From Callaeas wilsoni (Eukaryota > Chordata > Aves > Passeriformes > Callaeidae): DNA of 64,000 nt. The notes under the pieces are model-generated. The model was not told the DNA's origin, ran no database searches, and worked only from the letters and a program-made list of their open reading frames with translations. Position 1 is the stretch's first letter. The number at the start of each line of letters is the position of its first letter. Of this stretch, positions 24,799-38,074 are shown piece after piece. The stretch is taken from the NCBI GenBank assembly GCA_013398955.1, contig VWPU01011854.1:147501-211500 (forward strand), read 5' to 3'. Position numbers and translations under genes: made by a program.

Positions 24799-27700
24799 TC
24801 AGTAGGTCACAATATGACCTAGTACTGCGATGCCAGAGAATAGCAGGGGGGTGGCAGTGATAAAAAATTAGAGGGAAATAAATAGAGAGCTATGTGCAAT
24901 TTATTATGAAACCAATTTCCAGACACTTAAATTGTTAGAAGCTTGTGTTTTACTATCCTCTGATATGCAAAGGTACCTTGGCTAAGAATTCAGGAAACAT
25001 CATTAACTTGAATTGATAACTGAAAAGAAAACCTATGGAGACAATTTATGAGATAATCCTGAAAAGTTTATGTATTTTACTTATGGAAGAACACGTATTA
25101 TTCACATCTGTCACCATCAAGTCTTGCCCACTGTATCCCTTGCCCACTGTATCCCTTTATTTGTACCAGAGTGCATTTGTCCAAACAAGCTTATGCAGAC
25201 ATAACCGCTTTCTGGCCTCTGACTCAAGAGAGTGGCTAAAAGCTATGAGAAAACATACCAATTAAAAACATTAAGGACTCAAAAGAGCATGCATAATAAG
25301 TATCACTTTCAAAGAGAGATGAGAGCAAAATTCCCCAGTCTAGTTACAGACGTAGACACCTCCGCATACTTCCCAAATCCTTGCATCTAGGGGCTTAACT
25401 ATGGGTTCATATCTAATGTCATACAACCAAGCAGTGTATTAAAGCTTAAAGAGTAGAGCATTCCAGTATCGTTCTAATAATGATTAATTCCTTTTGTATT
25501 CATTTGAGTAACATTAAACAGAATTAATTGATTTAGAATGAATGTGGATAGACATTTAATTTCTCCTGCATTTTCAGGAGAAACTATTTAGATGAATCAT
25601 TGTACAAAAAAGAGTAGCAGAGAGAAAGGAACTGAAAGTTTCCATTCCAGACATAAATTGTACAATAAATAACATAAATCCATGAGTATTTATTTGTTCA
25701 ACTTTAATAAATGTCATATTCAGTTTATGTACATGTGGTATAGGAAATAGATAGTCCCGTGCCATGGGGAAGATACAACCTGAAGTTAGTTTATATCTCG
25801 ACACAGGCTGTTGTATTATTTCAGCAGAAAATCAATAAGAACTTCAGAGAAACATCTTAAAAAAACCTATCAGATCAGCCATTTTTGCTTTAAATTGACA
25901 AGTTACCCTTTTCCACAATCATGCAGCAACTGTTACATAAGAAAATCTCAGTATTTTATAGCCTTCTATGACAGAGTACTTCAGAGAATATTTTTCTAAC
26001 TATCCGATTTTTAGGAATTGCTGCCTTCTTTCCTTCCTCTGTATTTTTTTTCCTGCACAGACTATGAGATCACCTAAGACTGACCAACATCTGAGATTCT
26101 ATTCCAAGCAAAAGCATCTTATTTTTAAAGTAGACTCCCCTGAGGTAACTTGGACTACTTTTCAAACTGTTAGCTGGAGCTGTAAAGTTATGAGACTCAA
26201 ACCTTTGTAAATCACATCCCTATGTGAATGTTTAGTATTACCTGGAGTTCAATGACTCAGCCATAGATTAACCAGCTCCCTAAAGTTTCAAAATACATCT
26301 CCAGAAAGTTTATGCCAAAAGCCATGCATCCAGATTTTACCAAATGCTGAGTTCTTAATTTTTGGGTTTATTTAGGAGGTGAACTTGATTGTGCAGAAGC
26401 ACTCAAACATCTGTAATGTGAATAAATTATTAGGAAATCTGTTCCCTAAAAATAATGACAAAGAATAAAATTTATTTTGGTATGGAATTCCTTACATTGC
26501 AAAAAAATATAAATTCGGTGGTTTTACCTCACCTATCTACAAGTGACTAATGGCCAAATTCCTCATCTTCCCTGGAAATGAAAAGCAACAGATGTCATGT
26601 AGAATATGTTCTTCCCTCTACTGACAAAAAGGCAAAAATCTTTCATGTGTGGTAACTTTTTAATTTCACCTTGAAATATTCAGTAAGTGCAGCCATGTTA
26701 GGGATTTCTAAATTTTCATCCTAATCACATTTTATGATTTATTTTCTTAATACTGAAGCTGTATCAAATTTTCTTTTTTTTTTAACCTTCAGCTCTGGAG
26801 GACCATCCATATCATCCATACTCTGGATCCTGTAAATTCTTTCAGTAAATTCAGGGCTAATAAAACAGCAGTCAGATTGGGACTTATCTTGAGGCATATA
26901 TTGTATCTGTGTTTCTGTCGTTTTTAACATAGGAAAGTTTAAAAAACTCAAATATTGTGACAACCTTCTGGATTTAGGAAGAAGTTTTGTAATTCATGAC
27001 AGCTTCTAACGAGTCACTCCAAATCTCTGCAGATTTGGAAGTGTAACATTTACATTGTTGAGCCTTCAGCATACTGCATATATCAATTCCTTAGACTTGC
27101 TTTTCAGTGGGATGGATTGCAAACAAAAAGATATCATTAGTTCATTTTCACATGCTTTTAGACAAAAAAATCATGTGGGTTTCTAAGAAAATTAAATATC
27201 ACTTTGACCTTAAGGAGTCAAAATCTCACATTTTAGTGAACAAAAATTGAGCAAATTTTTTTAATGAACTGTCAACAGAAAGCTTGACTTTCTCTATGAA
27301 ACACATACCAGTAAGAGAGAAAAAAGCTGATTAATACAATGCATTTTATTGGATATATTTTACAGTATTTTACAATATTTACATATTGCTGATGACTTAG
27401 TTCAAAACAAACAATTTTTTTTTTTATATTCCAAATAATAAAGAAAATATCCTAATGCACTTTATTTCCTGTTCTTGCTGATGACTCAAGGATGTGTTTA
27501 ATATGCTGTGGAAAGAGAATAGAATAAGCAGCTGGTTTACCTGGGAAAAAAAGCTTAGTGTGCAGGTAAATCCTTGAAGCACATACTACCCTCAAATGAT
27601 AACAAGAAAATGGCAATGTTCGTTACTGATATACCCAACTCCTTATCAGCACATCTTGTAGTTTACTCTCTCATGCAGTTTATAAATCTTTAATAATCTG

Positions 27701-30700
27701 ACAGGGGCTGATTTCAGATGTGGTTACCACAGCCTTGTAAATAATCTTAGTGGGGTGTGAGGGGTAAGGAAAGGGAAATTAAGACTCTGAAGGGCAGCTT
27801 CTCAGATGGCAGCTTGCAATGACAGTTTGACAGACTTTCTGGTGTTGAGGAAGAATTATATGCAATAACTATATGAATTACTCACTTCCCTGCAAGGATT
27901 ACATATTTTATATAGTGTCATAAATACAAAGATGTGGGAAGCATTACTAGGTAGAAAACCATAAAATTCTATTTTATTTCCCTTGCAACTCATTTGCATA
28001 ATGTAATCTGGCAGGTTATGTTTGTCAGTGGTGGGAAGACAGTTTAAACAAATGTTCAACATATGTATACCATCCGCAGCAAAAGGTCATGGTCTTAGCA
28101 GGCAGCTAAAAAAATAAACAAAGGCCAGCATGTCTGCATTCTCCCTGCATCATATTGACAGCAAATAATAGCTCCCTAACAGAATATCTGTCAACTTGGA
28201 AACATTTACTGAGCATTTCCTTCTGGCTGATATAGACTGTTCAAGGAAGTCGTTATACTGGGAGGCAGCTACTGCCATTTCAAAAAGTATCTTGAGACTA
28301 CAGCAATTTCACATCACTGTAATTCAACAGCAACTGACTACTAACTAGCTAAGTGCCACAGACTCCATCCAGTATGACTGTTTCCATGGTAATTGGATAC
28401 CCGGGCATTTTATCTAAACCTGTTTGCCAGACATTGTTAAGGACTAGGAAGGAAATCCTCAGACTTTTCCTTTCTTCAGACTGACTGATAGGCACACTGA
28501 ATAATTAATTTTCATGATTTCCAGTTTCATAGTATACAACTCTGATTATTCACAGCACAAAAGTGCGTTGATAACTTGTGCTCTGACTCCCTTTGTTCCT
28601 TTCATCCAGTGTATGCAGAAACATTCTCAGCTAAACCACTCACCTCCTTGCACTGACCTGCACCAGTAAAAACACCTGTTTGACTCAAAACAAGCAGGGT
28701 CTCATAAAAGGAGCTATTCCACCTCTGATAGTGGCCAATGCATCTATTGAATAATTTAATGAAGAATTTCAAATCCAGTGTCTTCCCACAAAAAGGCTTA
28801 TTTAAAATCTGTGTTATATTTTGTCAGCTCACCCTGATTTCTGGGTGTAAAACAACTTCCATCTGTGAGAACAGTTACAAAATGAGCTATAGGCATATTG
28901 AGGATGAAACAGGGAACAGAACAAGAGAAGGGAGAAATGAACTGTCCACTGTCTTTGATAAACTGATAACAAGTGTTAGGGCAATTATTTCTGTGCCTGT
29001 TCTTACCCAGTCTTTCTTCTAAATGATCTGCTTATGTGCCAGTAAGCAAAAATCAGGTCCTGTTTTTAATCTCATATTCCATCTGCTTCTGGAATTACTG
29101 CTAAGGGCAGGTGGCAAACGAGTTCTTTCTAATTTTCCAATCTTCTCCATGGGATGAATTCTGCCTCCTTGTTCAGGCTGAATAGTTCTTTACCAGCCCT
29201 TGGGATAGAGTAAGGAATAGCTCAGGCTGAGTGCATACCTGACTCAGTATGAAACGAGGGCGCATACAGTTTAATGTTACATGTGCGATGTGCTCAATTT
29301 ATTATGAGACAACGATTTCTGAGTTGGAAGGTTTCAGTACAATAAACCAGGGCATGACATAAAGGCATTTTCTCTATGACTAGTGTTTTTAGTGACATGT
29401 TTACATGCAGTTGTTTCTGCACCTGTTAACATAATTGTGTTTTGCTGTATATAATGCTTTGAAAGAATTTCAAGAAAGAATTATTTATTTTATCACAGTG
29501 TCAGGTTCTAACCAAGGAAAGATGTGACCAGTAACCACATAAAAAAAGTGACAGTCAAGGCCTATATCCATCAATCTAATTTGTGAATGCCAAAATTTTT
29601 ACTGTCATTTCAAAGAAAATCAAAATCAGGTGTATATCTGATTAATTCTTACATCTTCAGATACACATTAATACATGTACACTGATATAACATTGGTATA
29701 TACGTATTTATACTTATATATTTATGCATACAAGCATGATGTAAGTGTATATAAATTCTCTGACAAAGAGGAGACAAGTGATTTTCTAGAGACTTATTTG
29801 ACATAATAATAATTCATTGATCTCTCTGCCTTATTGGGGGTTGATAATAGAATAGCCTAAGGGGAAGAATCCATGCCAGAATCCTGGATCAAAGGGTTTA
29901 CCTCTTTGCTCACATAGGTGCCGAATCCATGGCTTATTTCCAAGTGCCTGCAGCAACATTTGCTAATTACAGGTTGTGTTCTGCTGTTTCCAAACAGGGT
30001 GAAAGTGACAGAAGTTTAACTGTAAATAATTACACACTTGAGTAAGTATGTGATTAGCCCTATTTGTTGTGGTTGGGACTAGAGTGACAGGACAAGAATG
30101 GAGTGATTGCATTATTTACAGCTTAATTGTAGACAAGTAATTACTTACGTAAGCTGGTGCTGTGGGGTCAGGGAATACATGCCTGACAACATCTAGGGTT
30201 TGAATGGAAACTTCAGAAAGTGGGTTTCCAAATGATGTCACAGAAGTGCAAATCCTATGCATTTATCTAATTATGGAGGGAGGTCCTTGAATTAAATGTC
30301 TTGGAATGTTAAATGTCGTGTTCTCTTGAAACCAAGGATTAGATGTAATATTTAAACCAGTGCTTCCAGCCTAATAAATCACAAATGCCACCTAGTGGCT
30401 TTTGCTATCTAGTGAATCCTTGCATACTCAAAAGAAAGGAAAAAAAAAAGAAAAAATGTGGTAAAAAAACCCCTAAACGCCATGTTATTTCCATGAATGT
30501 GCATATGGTTGATGAGATTATCTGTGAACACATTTTTCCACCTAGTTCCCAGCCACATTTTATTTGCATTGGATCAGTTTGTGAAAGTATTACTCATATT
30601 GGCAAGTAACAGTGAATAATCCCATTAAAATGTAGTTAAACTCCCTGCTTTGGAACTGTATTTTAACTATGTGCTCTCCTTGCCAAGTAAAAGGAGGTTC

Positions 30701-30871
30701 TGATTTACAAAAGGTGTTAAATCAGTAATAAGGTTAGCTAAGTTAGTTAAATTAACTAAACATATCACTAAATTACCCTAATTCTGTCTGTCCGTCCAAC
30801 TAAATAAACGCTTCATTTTTTCCTTGTGTGCTCCTTTTCCAAAATGACAAAGTATTTCAGAATCAAGGTCT

Positions 30872-30872
<1 letters not shown>
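24799..30872. other. AT-rich unique-looking DNA, no confirmed gene
   Basis: No interspersed repeat is recognised. A perfect 16-base tandem duplication lies at 25125-25156. The segment 26061-26144 is bordered by a strong acceptor and a fair donor and is open in phase 0. The segment 26787-26914 has splice-like borders on both strands. A homeobox-motif-rich stretch lies at 29930-30180. None of these can be confirmed from sequence alone. Confidence 0.5.
25125..25156. repeat. Perfect tandem duplication, 2 x 16 bp
   Basis: TGCCCACTGTATCCCT occurs twice head to tail with no mismatch, which suggests a fairly recent slippage or duplication event. Confidence 0.85.

Positions 30873-30918
<46 letters not shown>
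30873..30918. repeat. (GAAA)n microsatellite
   Basis: Eleven and a half uninterrupted GAAA units. Pure tetranucleotide runs of this length are usually polymorphic in copy number. No neighbouring retroelement tail is apparent. Confidence 0.95.
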
Positions 30919-31474
30919 GAAAAGGACCAAGCTGATTATTTTGAAGGAGAATAATTGCAGTATAGTGAACCTCTGACTTGAGCCATCTATATGTTGTTAG
31001 ATACATTTAAAAATCATGAAAGGAAACTTACAGGATTAGAACAAAAAATATATTAGCAATAATTATGGTAGCCTGTGAGTTGCTAAGCTTCTGTTTTCAC
31101 ACCTTTGCAAATAACTACACATGTTGAGCTTATGATGGATATCCACATGTGAAAAATATTTTGCAAGTGTTAACTTTTTTTCTGAGACAGCAAAGGCTTG
31201 AAAACCCCAGAAGCACTAGAAACTGAGTCTTGTGATGAGTGCAAAAAAATGTTCTTAAAAAGTCTGTCATTTATAGCCCAATTCAACAAAAAAACTTTAA
31301 ATTGAAACATCAAAGTTTTGAAATTTGGCATGGTTATTCTGGCACAGCATCTAGAAAAAAATTGTTAGAGACTTTCAAAAACTTTTGAATAGTCAATCTG
31401 CTTTGACAAAATGTGATTAAAGTGCAATTGTCAAAAATTGTCAAAGCTTGGGTAGGAGTGTTGAATCAACTAGG

Positions 31475-31475
<1 letters not shown>

Positions 31476-31508
<33 letters not shown>
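31476..31508. repeat. poly-T tract, 33 bases
   Basis: A pure run of 33 T. I see no SINE or processed-pseudogene body on its right (the minus-strand 5' side) to which it would be a poly-A tail. CR1 elements do not end in poly-A. It is called a simple homopolymer, and its length is prone to sequencing error. Confidence 0.9.
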
Positions 31509-34270
31509 CTCTACTTGGAGATATGTACACTCCCTTGATTTCAGAACATGAAAATGATGCCAATGATAAATTGCAATTAAGTGATATAGGTATGCATAGG
31601 CAGATACATTAGTGTTTTATGTTGTAAAACATGCAAGGATATATATATTTAGCTAATAATTTCTAGGGAAACTTAGAGTTATGCATATGGCATATGAAAG
31701 TTTAGTGGTGCCCAACTGCTCAGGGTGCTTTGCCTCTCAAAACTGAGCTGAATCCACTCAGAGCTGTTCCCTCTGAAACATTAGTTTATGATGGATGACA
31801 AATTCATTTCTACTTCAGACTGATTAATATTAACATCTATTTGTACAAATTTTCTATGGAATGTTCTGCATTTCTTTATGGCATGACCCTACAACTTTCA
31901 TATGCCTCAATCCTCATATGCTTTTAGTGTATGTTTCTCTTCAAGCAGGAGAATAATTTCATTAAGCTAATTTCATGGGATTAATTCCAGTTGTTGCAGA
32001 GATTTTAATATAACTAGAGTAATTATATTTTTTACTCTGATGGAAAGTAAGCAGAGGTTCAGGAAAGTTAAGTATGTTCCTCTCCAGAGGTCATATAACA
32101 ACAACTCAGTGAGACAATAGAGTGCAAAATGTCACCTCTGTTCTTGATTATTTTCTTTGCAAATGCTACAGTGGGTTTTTTTTTTAAAGAAGAATGCCCG
32201 TAGTTATTGAATGGGATAAGTAATGCATATGCTAGCAAAGGTGTTTACTTTCTTAAGTACTCAAAGCCCAAACTACATTCAAATGTCTCAGTTCTATCCC
32301 TGCTTTTATTGTGTCATTAAAAAAAACCACCCACAAAGTATTCCAAAACCTTGCTTAGGTCATAAATATTTTTAAAATTAAGAGAAGTAACTTTTTGGAT
32401 CTAAATAATTCCTCATTTGTATATTTTCTTTTATGTTCCTTTAATTTTGCTATTCTTGTGGAAATTCTGCATGGTCCTGTATAACTGACCACTGAATAGA
32501 AAGAACTCCAGAAATTACCCATCAGAATAAATGCTAAATTGCTACCAAGTGTTATAGCATAGCCTGTCCTTTAATCATGTTCTTTGAAGTTCCTTAAAAT
32601 AACACATTATATAAGAAACCTTTTATTGTGCTTTAAAATTGAATCTGAGGTAATATAACACAATTTTTAAAGTGTAAATTGTTTTACAGGTTGGCTATAT
32701 ATCTTTACAGAAAGAAAACAATAGATGACAATTTTGGTTACATAATTTAGAAAACAAAACCAGTTTTTCTGGGTGAACACAATTACTTGTCATGGGATAT
32801 GGGAACATATTAAGATTCCATGGCTGCAGTGGGTTATTAACGACACTACTAACAACAATAATTGGAATATTTGTCATTTTTCTTTACCTACTCTTGCTTA
32901 CTCATGCTTTTTCTTTCTTCCCCCTCTTGTTTTACCTCATGTATTCAAATTTGTAATGGAAAGTAAAACGAATCTGATAAAAAAAGCTTTCATTATGTTA
33001 ATTTTGTTTCTCACATATTTCTACCTTTCTGCATTATCATCTGGAATATGAAGAAATATGTATACCTGATATATGTATATACACACCTAATATATATACT
33101 AATATTTTATATATATATATATATATGTAGAACTATAATGTTTAAGATGTTTAGCTGCATCTCATCTAGTAAAGGGTTCTTATTCTCATCTCACAGGGGG
33201 TTGGATTTTTCATGTATTCCAATACAACCTTTGTGAAAGTCAACAGAATGTTGACTGTGGTCTTGTGGTCATTAACTCACATTGACCACATAGTCTAGGA
33301 TCCCAACCCATAGTAGTCACCTGTCTAGAGTGTGCCGCATTTTCCCACAATCTAGGAAGTTTCAATTTTTATATCATGAGAAGGAATGCATAACTGAATT
33401 TCTCTTTACAATGGCACATCAAAGAATGCATCACAATTGTCATTCAGACCTGGTAACAGGTCACAGGCCTCTAAGACAGAGATGAGAACCGGTCTTTGAG
33501 AGCTCTTAAGCCCCAAGCTACTTAGCGCTTATGCCACAGCTCCTGAATCCCTATTACTTTGTTCTTGTTGTGTTTCCTTAATGTCCAGTACAGTCTCCAG
33601 GGACTCTGTCTTGTTTCCACTCACACACAGTAGAGAGAAGAAATAGGCCAAGAGAGTGTTGGAAATTAAACAGGAAGATACCGTGGAAATGGTGGATTGG
33701 AAGACTGACAACAGTGACTGAATGACTTCTAAAGGCACTGCAAGAAGACACAGGATAGGGCCAATCTCTAAACCAGATGCTGGACACAGCCTCTACTTTT
33801 GGGTGGAAGAGTTGCCTGAAACTGACAAAAGAGTTTTTAAGGCAAGTGGTTGGTATGTTTTCTGGTGAGGGAGATGTTAAGCATACCCCTTAATGTTGTA
33901 ATACATACCTAGTCTTACTTTTAAAAGACATCTGGGTTCTAAAAATGTTTATAATGTTCCTAAAAACATACAGCGAAGCAAAGAAATTAATAAAAGAGAA
34001 GATCTCCAACATATAAGAATTCTTCACTAATTTATTTTTCTGTAGTTTGGAAACAGCTAATCACTGGTTTAATCAGTTAATGACATGAAAAGAATTTGAA
34101 TCTTATGACCAATCAAAACACAAATTGTCCAAATACATGTTCTATGAAGGACTTTGGCCTCAAATCACAGTAATTTCTTCAATCTAATAAGCAAATTCTA
34201 TAAGAAAAATATTATTGCCTCTTAATTTCTTAATTTAGCCTGCTTCTTTTATCAGTTCCCTTACCTTGAT
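31509..34270. other. AT-rich unique-looking DNA, no gene seen
   Basis: It contains a (TA)-rich run at 33108-33127 and short homopolymers. Segment 33240-33820 has a more balanced composition and two overlapping open frames of 69 codons on the minus strand, but I recognise nothing in them. No RNA gene or mobile element was identified. Confidence 0.55.
33108..33127. repeat. (TA)n microsatellite
   Basis: About ten TA units following a looser TA-rich stretch from 33055. Confidence 0.8.
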
Positions 34271-35122
34271 TCATAGCATCATAGACTCACAGAACATCTC
34301 TTGTTGGAAGGGACCATATGACTAAGAGCATCCTCCAGATGCTCCTTGAACTCTTAAAGGGTTTGTGCCATGACCCCTTCCTTGGGGAGCCAGTGACTGA
34401 CCATCCTCTCGGTGAAGAAACTTTTTCTAACATTTAATCTGAACTTCTACTGACACAACTTCATTCTATTTCCTTGTGTCTTATCATTGGTCTCCAGAGA
34501 GAGAAGATAAACACCTCCTCCTCCTCTACCTCCTCTGCTGCCCACCTTGAGTAAGTTGTAGACTGTGATGAGGTTACCCCTCAGCCTTCCTTCTCCAAGC
34601 TGAACAAACCAAGTGACCTCAGCCACACCTTGAATGTCTTGCTTTTGAGGCCTTTCACCATCTTGATTGCCCTCTTCTGGACACACTCAACAGTCTGATT
34701 TTCTTCTTATATTGAGGCACCCAACACTGCACACAATAACTGAGGTGGTGCCGCCCCAGTGCAGAGCAGAGCAGGACAGTCCCCTCCCTTGCCCAGCTGG
34801 TGATGCTGTGCCTGATGCCCCCCGGGTCACTGTTGGCCGTCCTGGCTGCCAGGGCACTGCTGACTCATATTAAATTTGTCACCAGCCCAAACCCAGAGAT
34901 CAATTACTGCAGGGCTGCTCTCCAGCCTTTTATCCCCCAGTTTGTATGTATAACCTGGATTACACTGTCCCATGGTGCCTGTTCATGCTAAATTTCATAT
35001 TGTTGATGATATCCACATCTCTCTTCAAGGCCCTGCTGCTCTCAAGGGTGTCCAAAGCTTCTTCTAATTTAGTATCATTGGCAAACTCATTAAATGTACA
35101 TTCAAGTTACTTCATCCAGAAA
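34271..35122 (-). mobile_element. CR1 LINE, longest colinear copy in the window
   Basis: On the plus strand it opens with the antisense 3' terminus ATAGCATCATAGACTCACAG and TTGTTGGAAGGGACCATA. It then follows the CR1 order without a jump: GTGAAGAAACTTTTTCTAAC, GATGAGGTTACCCCTCAGCC, CTTCTCCAAGCTGAACAAAC, CACACCTTGAATGTC, GCCCTCTTCTGGACACACTC, GGGCTGCTCTCCAGCC, CTAAATTTCATATTGTTGAT, and AGTATCATTGGCAAACTCAT. It stops near CATTCAAGTTACTTCATCCA. This covers the 3' untranslated region and the last part of the element, 5'-truncated before the reverse transcriptase core. Divergence is moderate. The short open frames inside are incidental. Confidence 0.92.
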
Positions 35123-36040
35123 AAAAGTTTTCATACATGAGTAACAAAAATTTAGTGAGAAGTCAAGAAACATGTAATGAAGTCTGCTTAAATACATATG
35201 ATACTTGTTATTATTAATTATGTTGATTATTGCTCTGACTAGGAGATAAGAGGAAACTCCAGGTTTGCCTGCCAGACATGGAGTAGTGGTACCTTGAAGA
35301 ACATGCAGCATAAACATGCAGATGAAGTGTACCCAAGAACACAGACAATCAAGCCAACTGAACTGTGCTATCAGCAAGTGTCTTTCCAGGTCTTTAGTGG
35401 AGGTAGAAGCCCAGGTAGGGGGCAAATAGGTTAATTAACTAGAAAGGAATGAACGTTCTGTGTCAGCAGCGGAGAGAGAAAGGCAAGTAAACAGATAGAG
35501 TGAGAAAGAGAGACTCAAAGTATGCTCTAGGCTTTTCCTTTCATTAGGTCAGACATTTCTCTCTGATGGATATTACGCAGATCATAATTAATTCATGACA
35601 CAATTGAAGCTGTCTTGCTGGCTTAAGTTTAGAATTTAGAGCTATTCACTGCTTAAAAAACACAGAATAAATACTACTTAATTGCTCCTGCAATTAATTA
35701 GTCCACTTATTATTCAGCCAATGATGACAATTTGCACTTCCTATCAAAAAAGAACAAAGCACTCTCAAACAGTCAGAAAGTGATTAGCCATTACTTTAAG
35801 GTGGTATCCCACACCATCATGTATTTTGGCATTCTTGTGAGAAATGCTCTTAAAACCCTCCACTCACAAGTACCTCTTTTACCACATGAGAATATGCATA
35901 TTTTTACATTTGAAACTTATATTTGCTTCTTCCTAATTTGTGGCACAATCCATTACTTTTGAAATAATATGTCCTCTACATTCTGTGGATCTATTTGAGC
36001 TGAAGTCTTGGTATCATTTTTTCTTTCTTCTCTCATTTCT

Positions 36041-36071
<31 letters not shown>

Positions 36072-38074
36072 TTTTCCTGTTGACAAAAATTCTCCTTAAT
36101 ATTCAGCTATGTACTATGGTACTATATACATTCAATTCAAATATGAAATTCAAACCTTTTTCTACCGCTCTAAAGACATGGAACCTCTCCACAAGTGGAA
36201 TTGTAGGAGAATAATGCATATAGGCCAGGCCCAGACTGAAATAAGTTGGGAGGGAAGAGACAGTTGTCAATATACTCATCAATGCTATCAGATGAGAAGG
36301 AACCAAAATGCAGTCACAGAGAAGGATCTATTTTAAGGTAGACAAATTCCTATTTCTTTTGCATGCCATAATGAAAACAGAACTGTAGGGGTCATATCAG
36401 GGACTTCATTCTAAAAATAAACCACTTCAATTATGGAATATTCACAAGTATCTTAGCATAAGCTTCACCCATCTGCAATCAGATTTAACCTCTTCTAAAA
36501 AGGAGTTGTCAAAGTATATAGCTAATATATATTTCATATATATTATAATCTATTTTATATATTACTTTTTTAGTATATCCATAAATTGGGTGGAGGGAGA
36601 AATTTTACTCTAACTTTTTTTTTTTTGGTGGGTTTTCTCAGAAAAGTAACTTGTAATGTAAGAGGCATCAGACTGGAAATTAGTTTTTTGCTGGTTGCCT
36701 AATGCCTTTCCCAGGGTGCTATCCTTCTCATGCTTGTGGCAGTGGCTATATTTCACTCCTTGTTGCTTTTCAGTGCTAACAGTGAATAAATGAAAATGCT
36801 TTTTCCCTGGTCATTCCCGTAAATGTGCTCGTGGCCTTTGCTTATCTAGCATGTGTAGGCAAGCTGACATTTTTCCCAGCATAAAGAGCATAGAAATGCT
36901 GGCAGCTATAGAGCTCTGGCACAAACATCCAAGCTGATTCTCACAAATGGACACACAAGTGCTTAGGTCTCTGTTAGGGATTTTAAATACCAGAAAGTAT
37001 GCCAAACAGCTGCTCTGCTATTGTCCCAACTTTGCCTTCACTGGGCAATAAAATGAGTATTATTTGCCTTTTGTAATCACTATTTATTTCTGCATTGCAG
37101 TTGATACAAACATTGAAAATAGCTGGTCACAAAAGACTTCATGATCCAGCTGCCAAATGAACACATGGATACATCTGAGGCACCTTGCAGATTAAGGCAC
37201 CAGGCAAAATAAAGACACATATGGTGCACAGGAACAGGACCTGGACTGTACGTGACAGTTAATTGAATGAAGATTGCAAATCTGGCCTTGAGATGGCATT
37301 CAAAATGTATGAAAATATCCAATCAAACTCAGTGAAATCTCTGCAGCTGATGATGACTCGATATGTTCTAAGCACTGGCACTGGAAAAAATAAACTAGCA
37401 AAACTTGTAGATGTCATTATCCTTTCTGTCTCTTCCTGCTGGCTCTGGGAAGCACATTACAAGTTATGCTTACTTTTCATGTTTACCATTTTCAGCTCTC
37501 TCTCTCCCCTTTATTGGGAAAGGTACTTGCTGAGCCTGAGTGAAGAGTAAGAAAGTTCTAACTAGGTTATTTACTTTACTGTTATCATAGCTACCTTTTT
37601 TTTTTTTGGCAGCATATACTTGCACAAATATATTATGGGTTTCGTAACTATATTTTCCCTGCTAAACATTTCTCTGTTCAACTCTTAAATACTCTTCTGG
37701 TAATTTTTCAAATTTTGCTATTTAGGGGTAATTCAAGTAATCTACTTTTTCAGAGATGTGTCTTGACATGATTTTACACAGTATAATCATGGTCTTTATT
37801 TTAACATTCCCTATTTCTACTCTGGTTATTGTTTTCTATATCTGTGTGATTTGTGGTCCTTTGCTTTCTTTTTGATAGAACACGTATCTCATTTCAGATT
37901 GTTCTGTTTATTTTTCTCTCAGGCTGTTGCCAAAACATTTTTATATAACAGTTAAAAAATTCTATATAATAGAAAACACATAAAGAGCCACATGGTAAAA
38001 TGCTAATCCAAGATTTTTAAAAGCCAGATTCCACTAACTCTTAATTATAAACATTTTGTAAGAACTTATCTTAC
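35123..38074. other. AT-rich unique-looking DNA, no confirmed gene
   Basis: It contains a (TC)n run with a T tract at 36040-36075. A 95-codon open frame at 37263-37550 (plus) has fairly protein-like composition, but it has no known motif or convincing splice context. Around 35560-35730 there is a run of TAATTA-type motifs in otherwise stable-looking sequence. No recognised repeat. Confidence 0.5.
36040..36075. repeat. (TC)n microsatellite followed by poly-T
   Basis: Eleven or so TC units run directly into 13 T. It is a pure pyrimidine block, without a gene downstream that it could serve as a splice tract. Confidence 0.9.

Noticed and set aside
37263..37550. 95-codon plus-strand open frame with protein-like composition
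   Set aside because: No recognised family, no upstream promoter or acceptor of note, and comparable frames occur by chance at this length in 64 kb.
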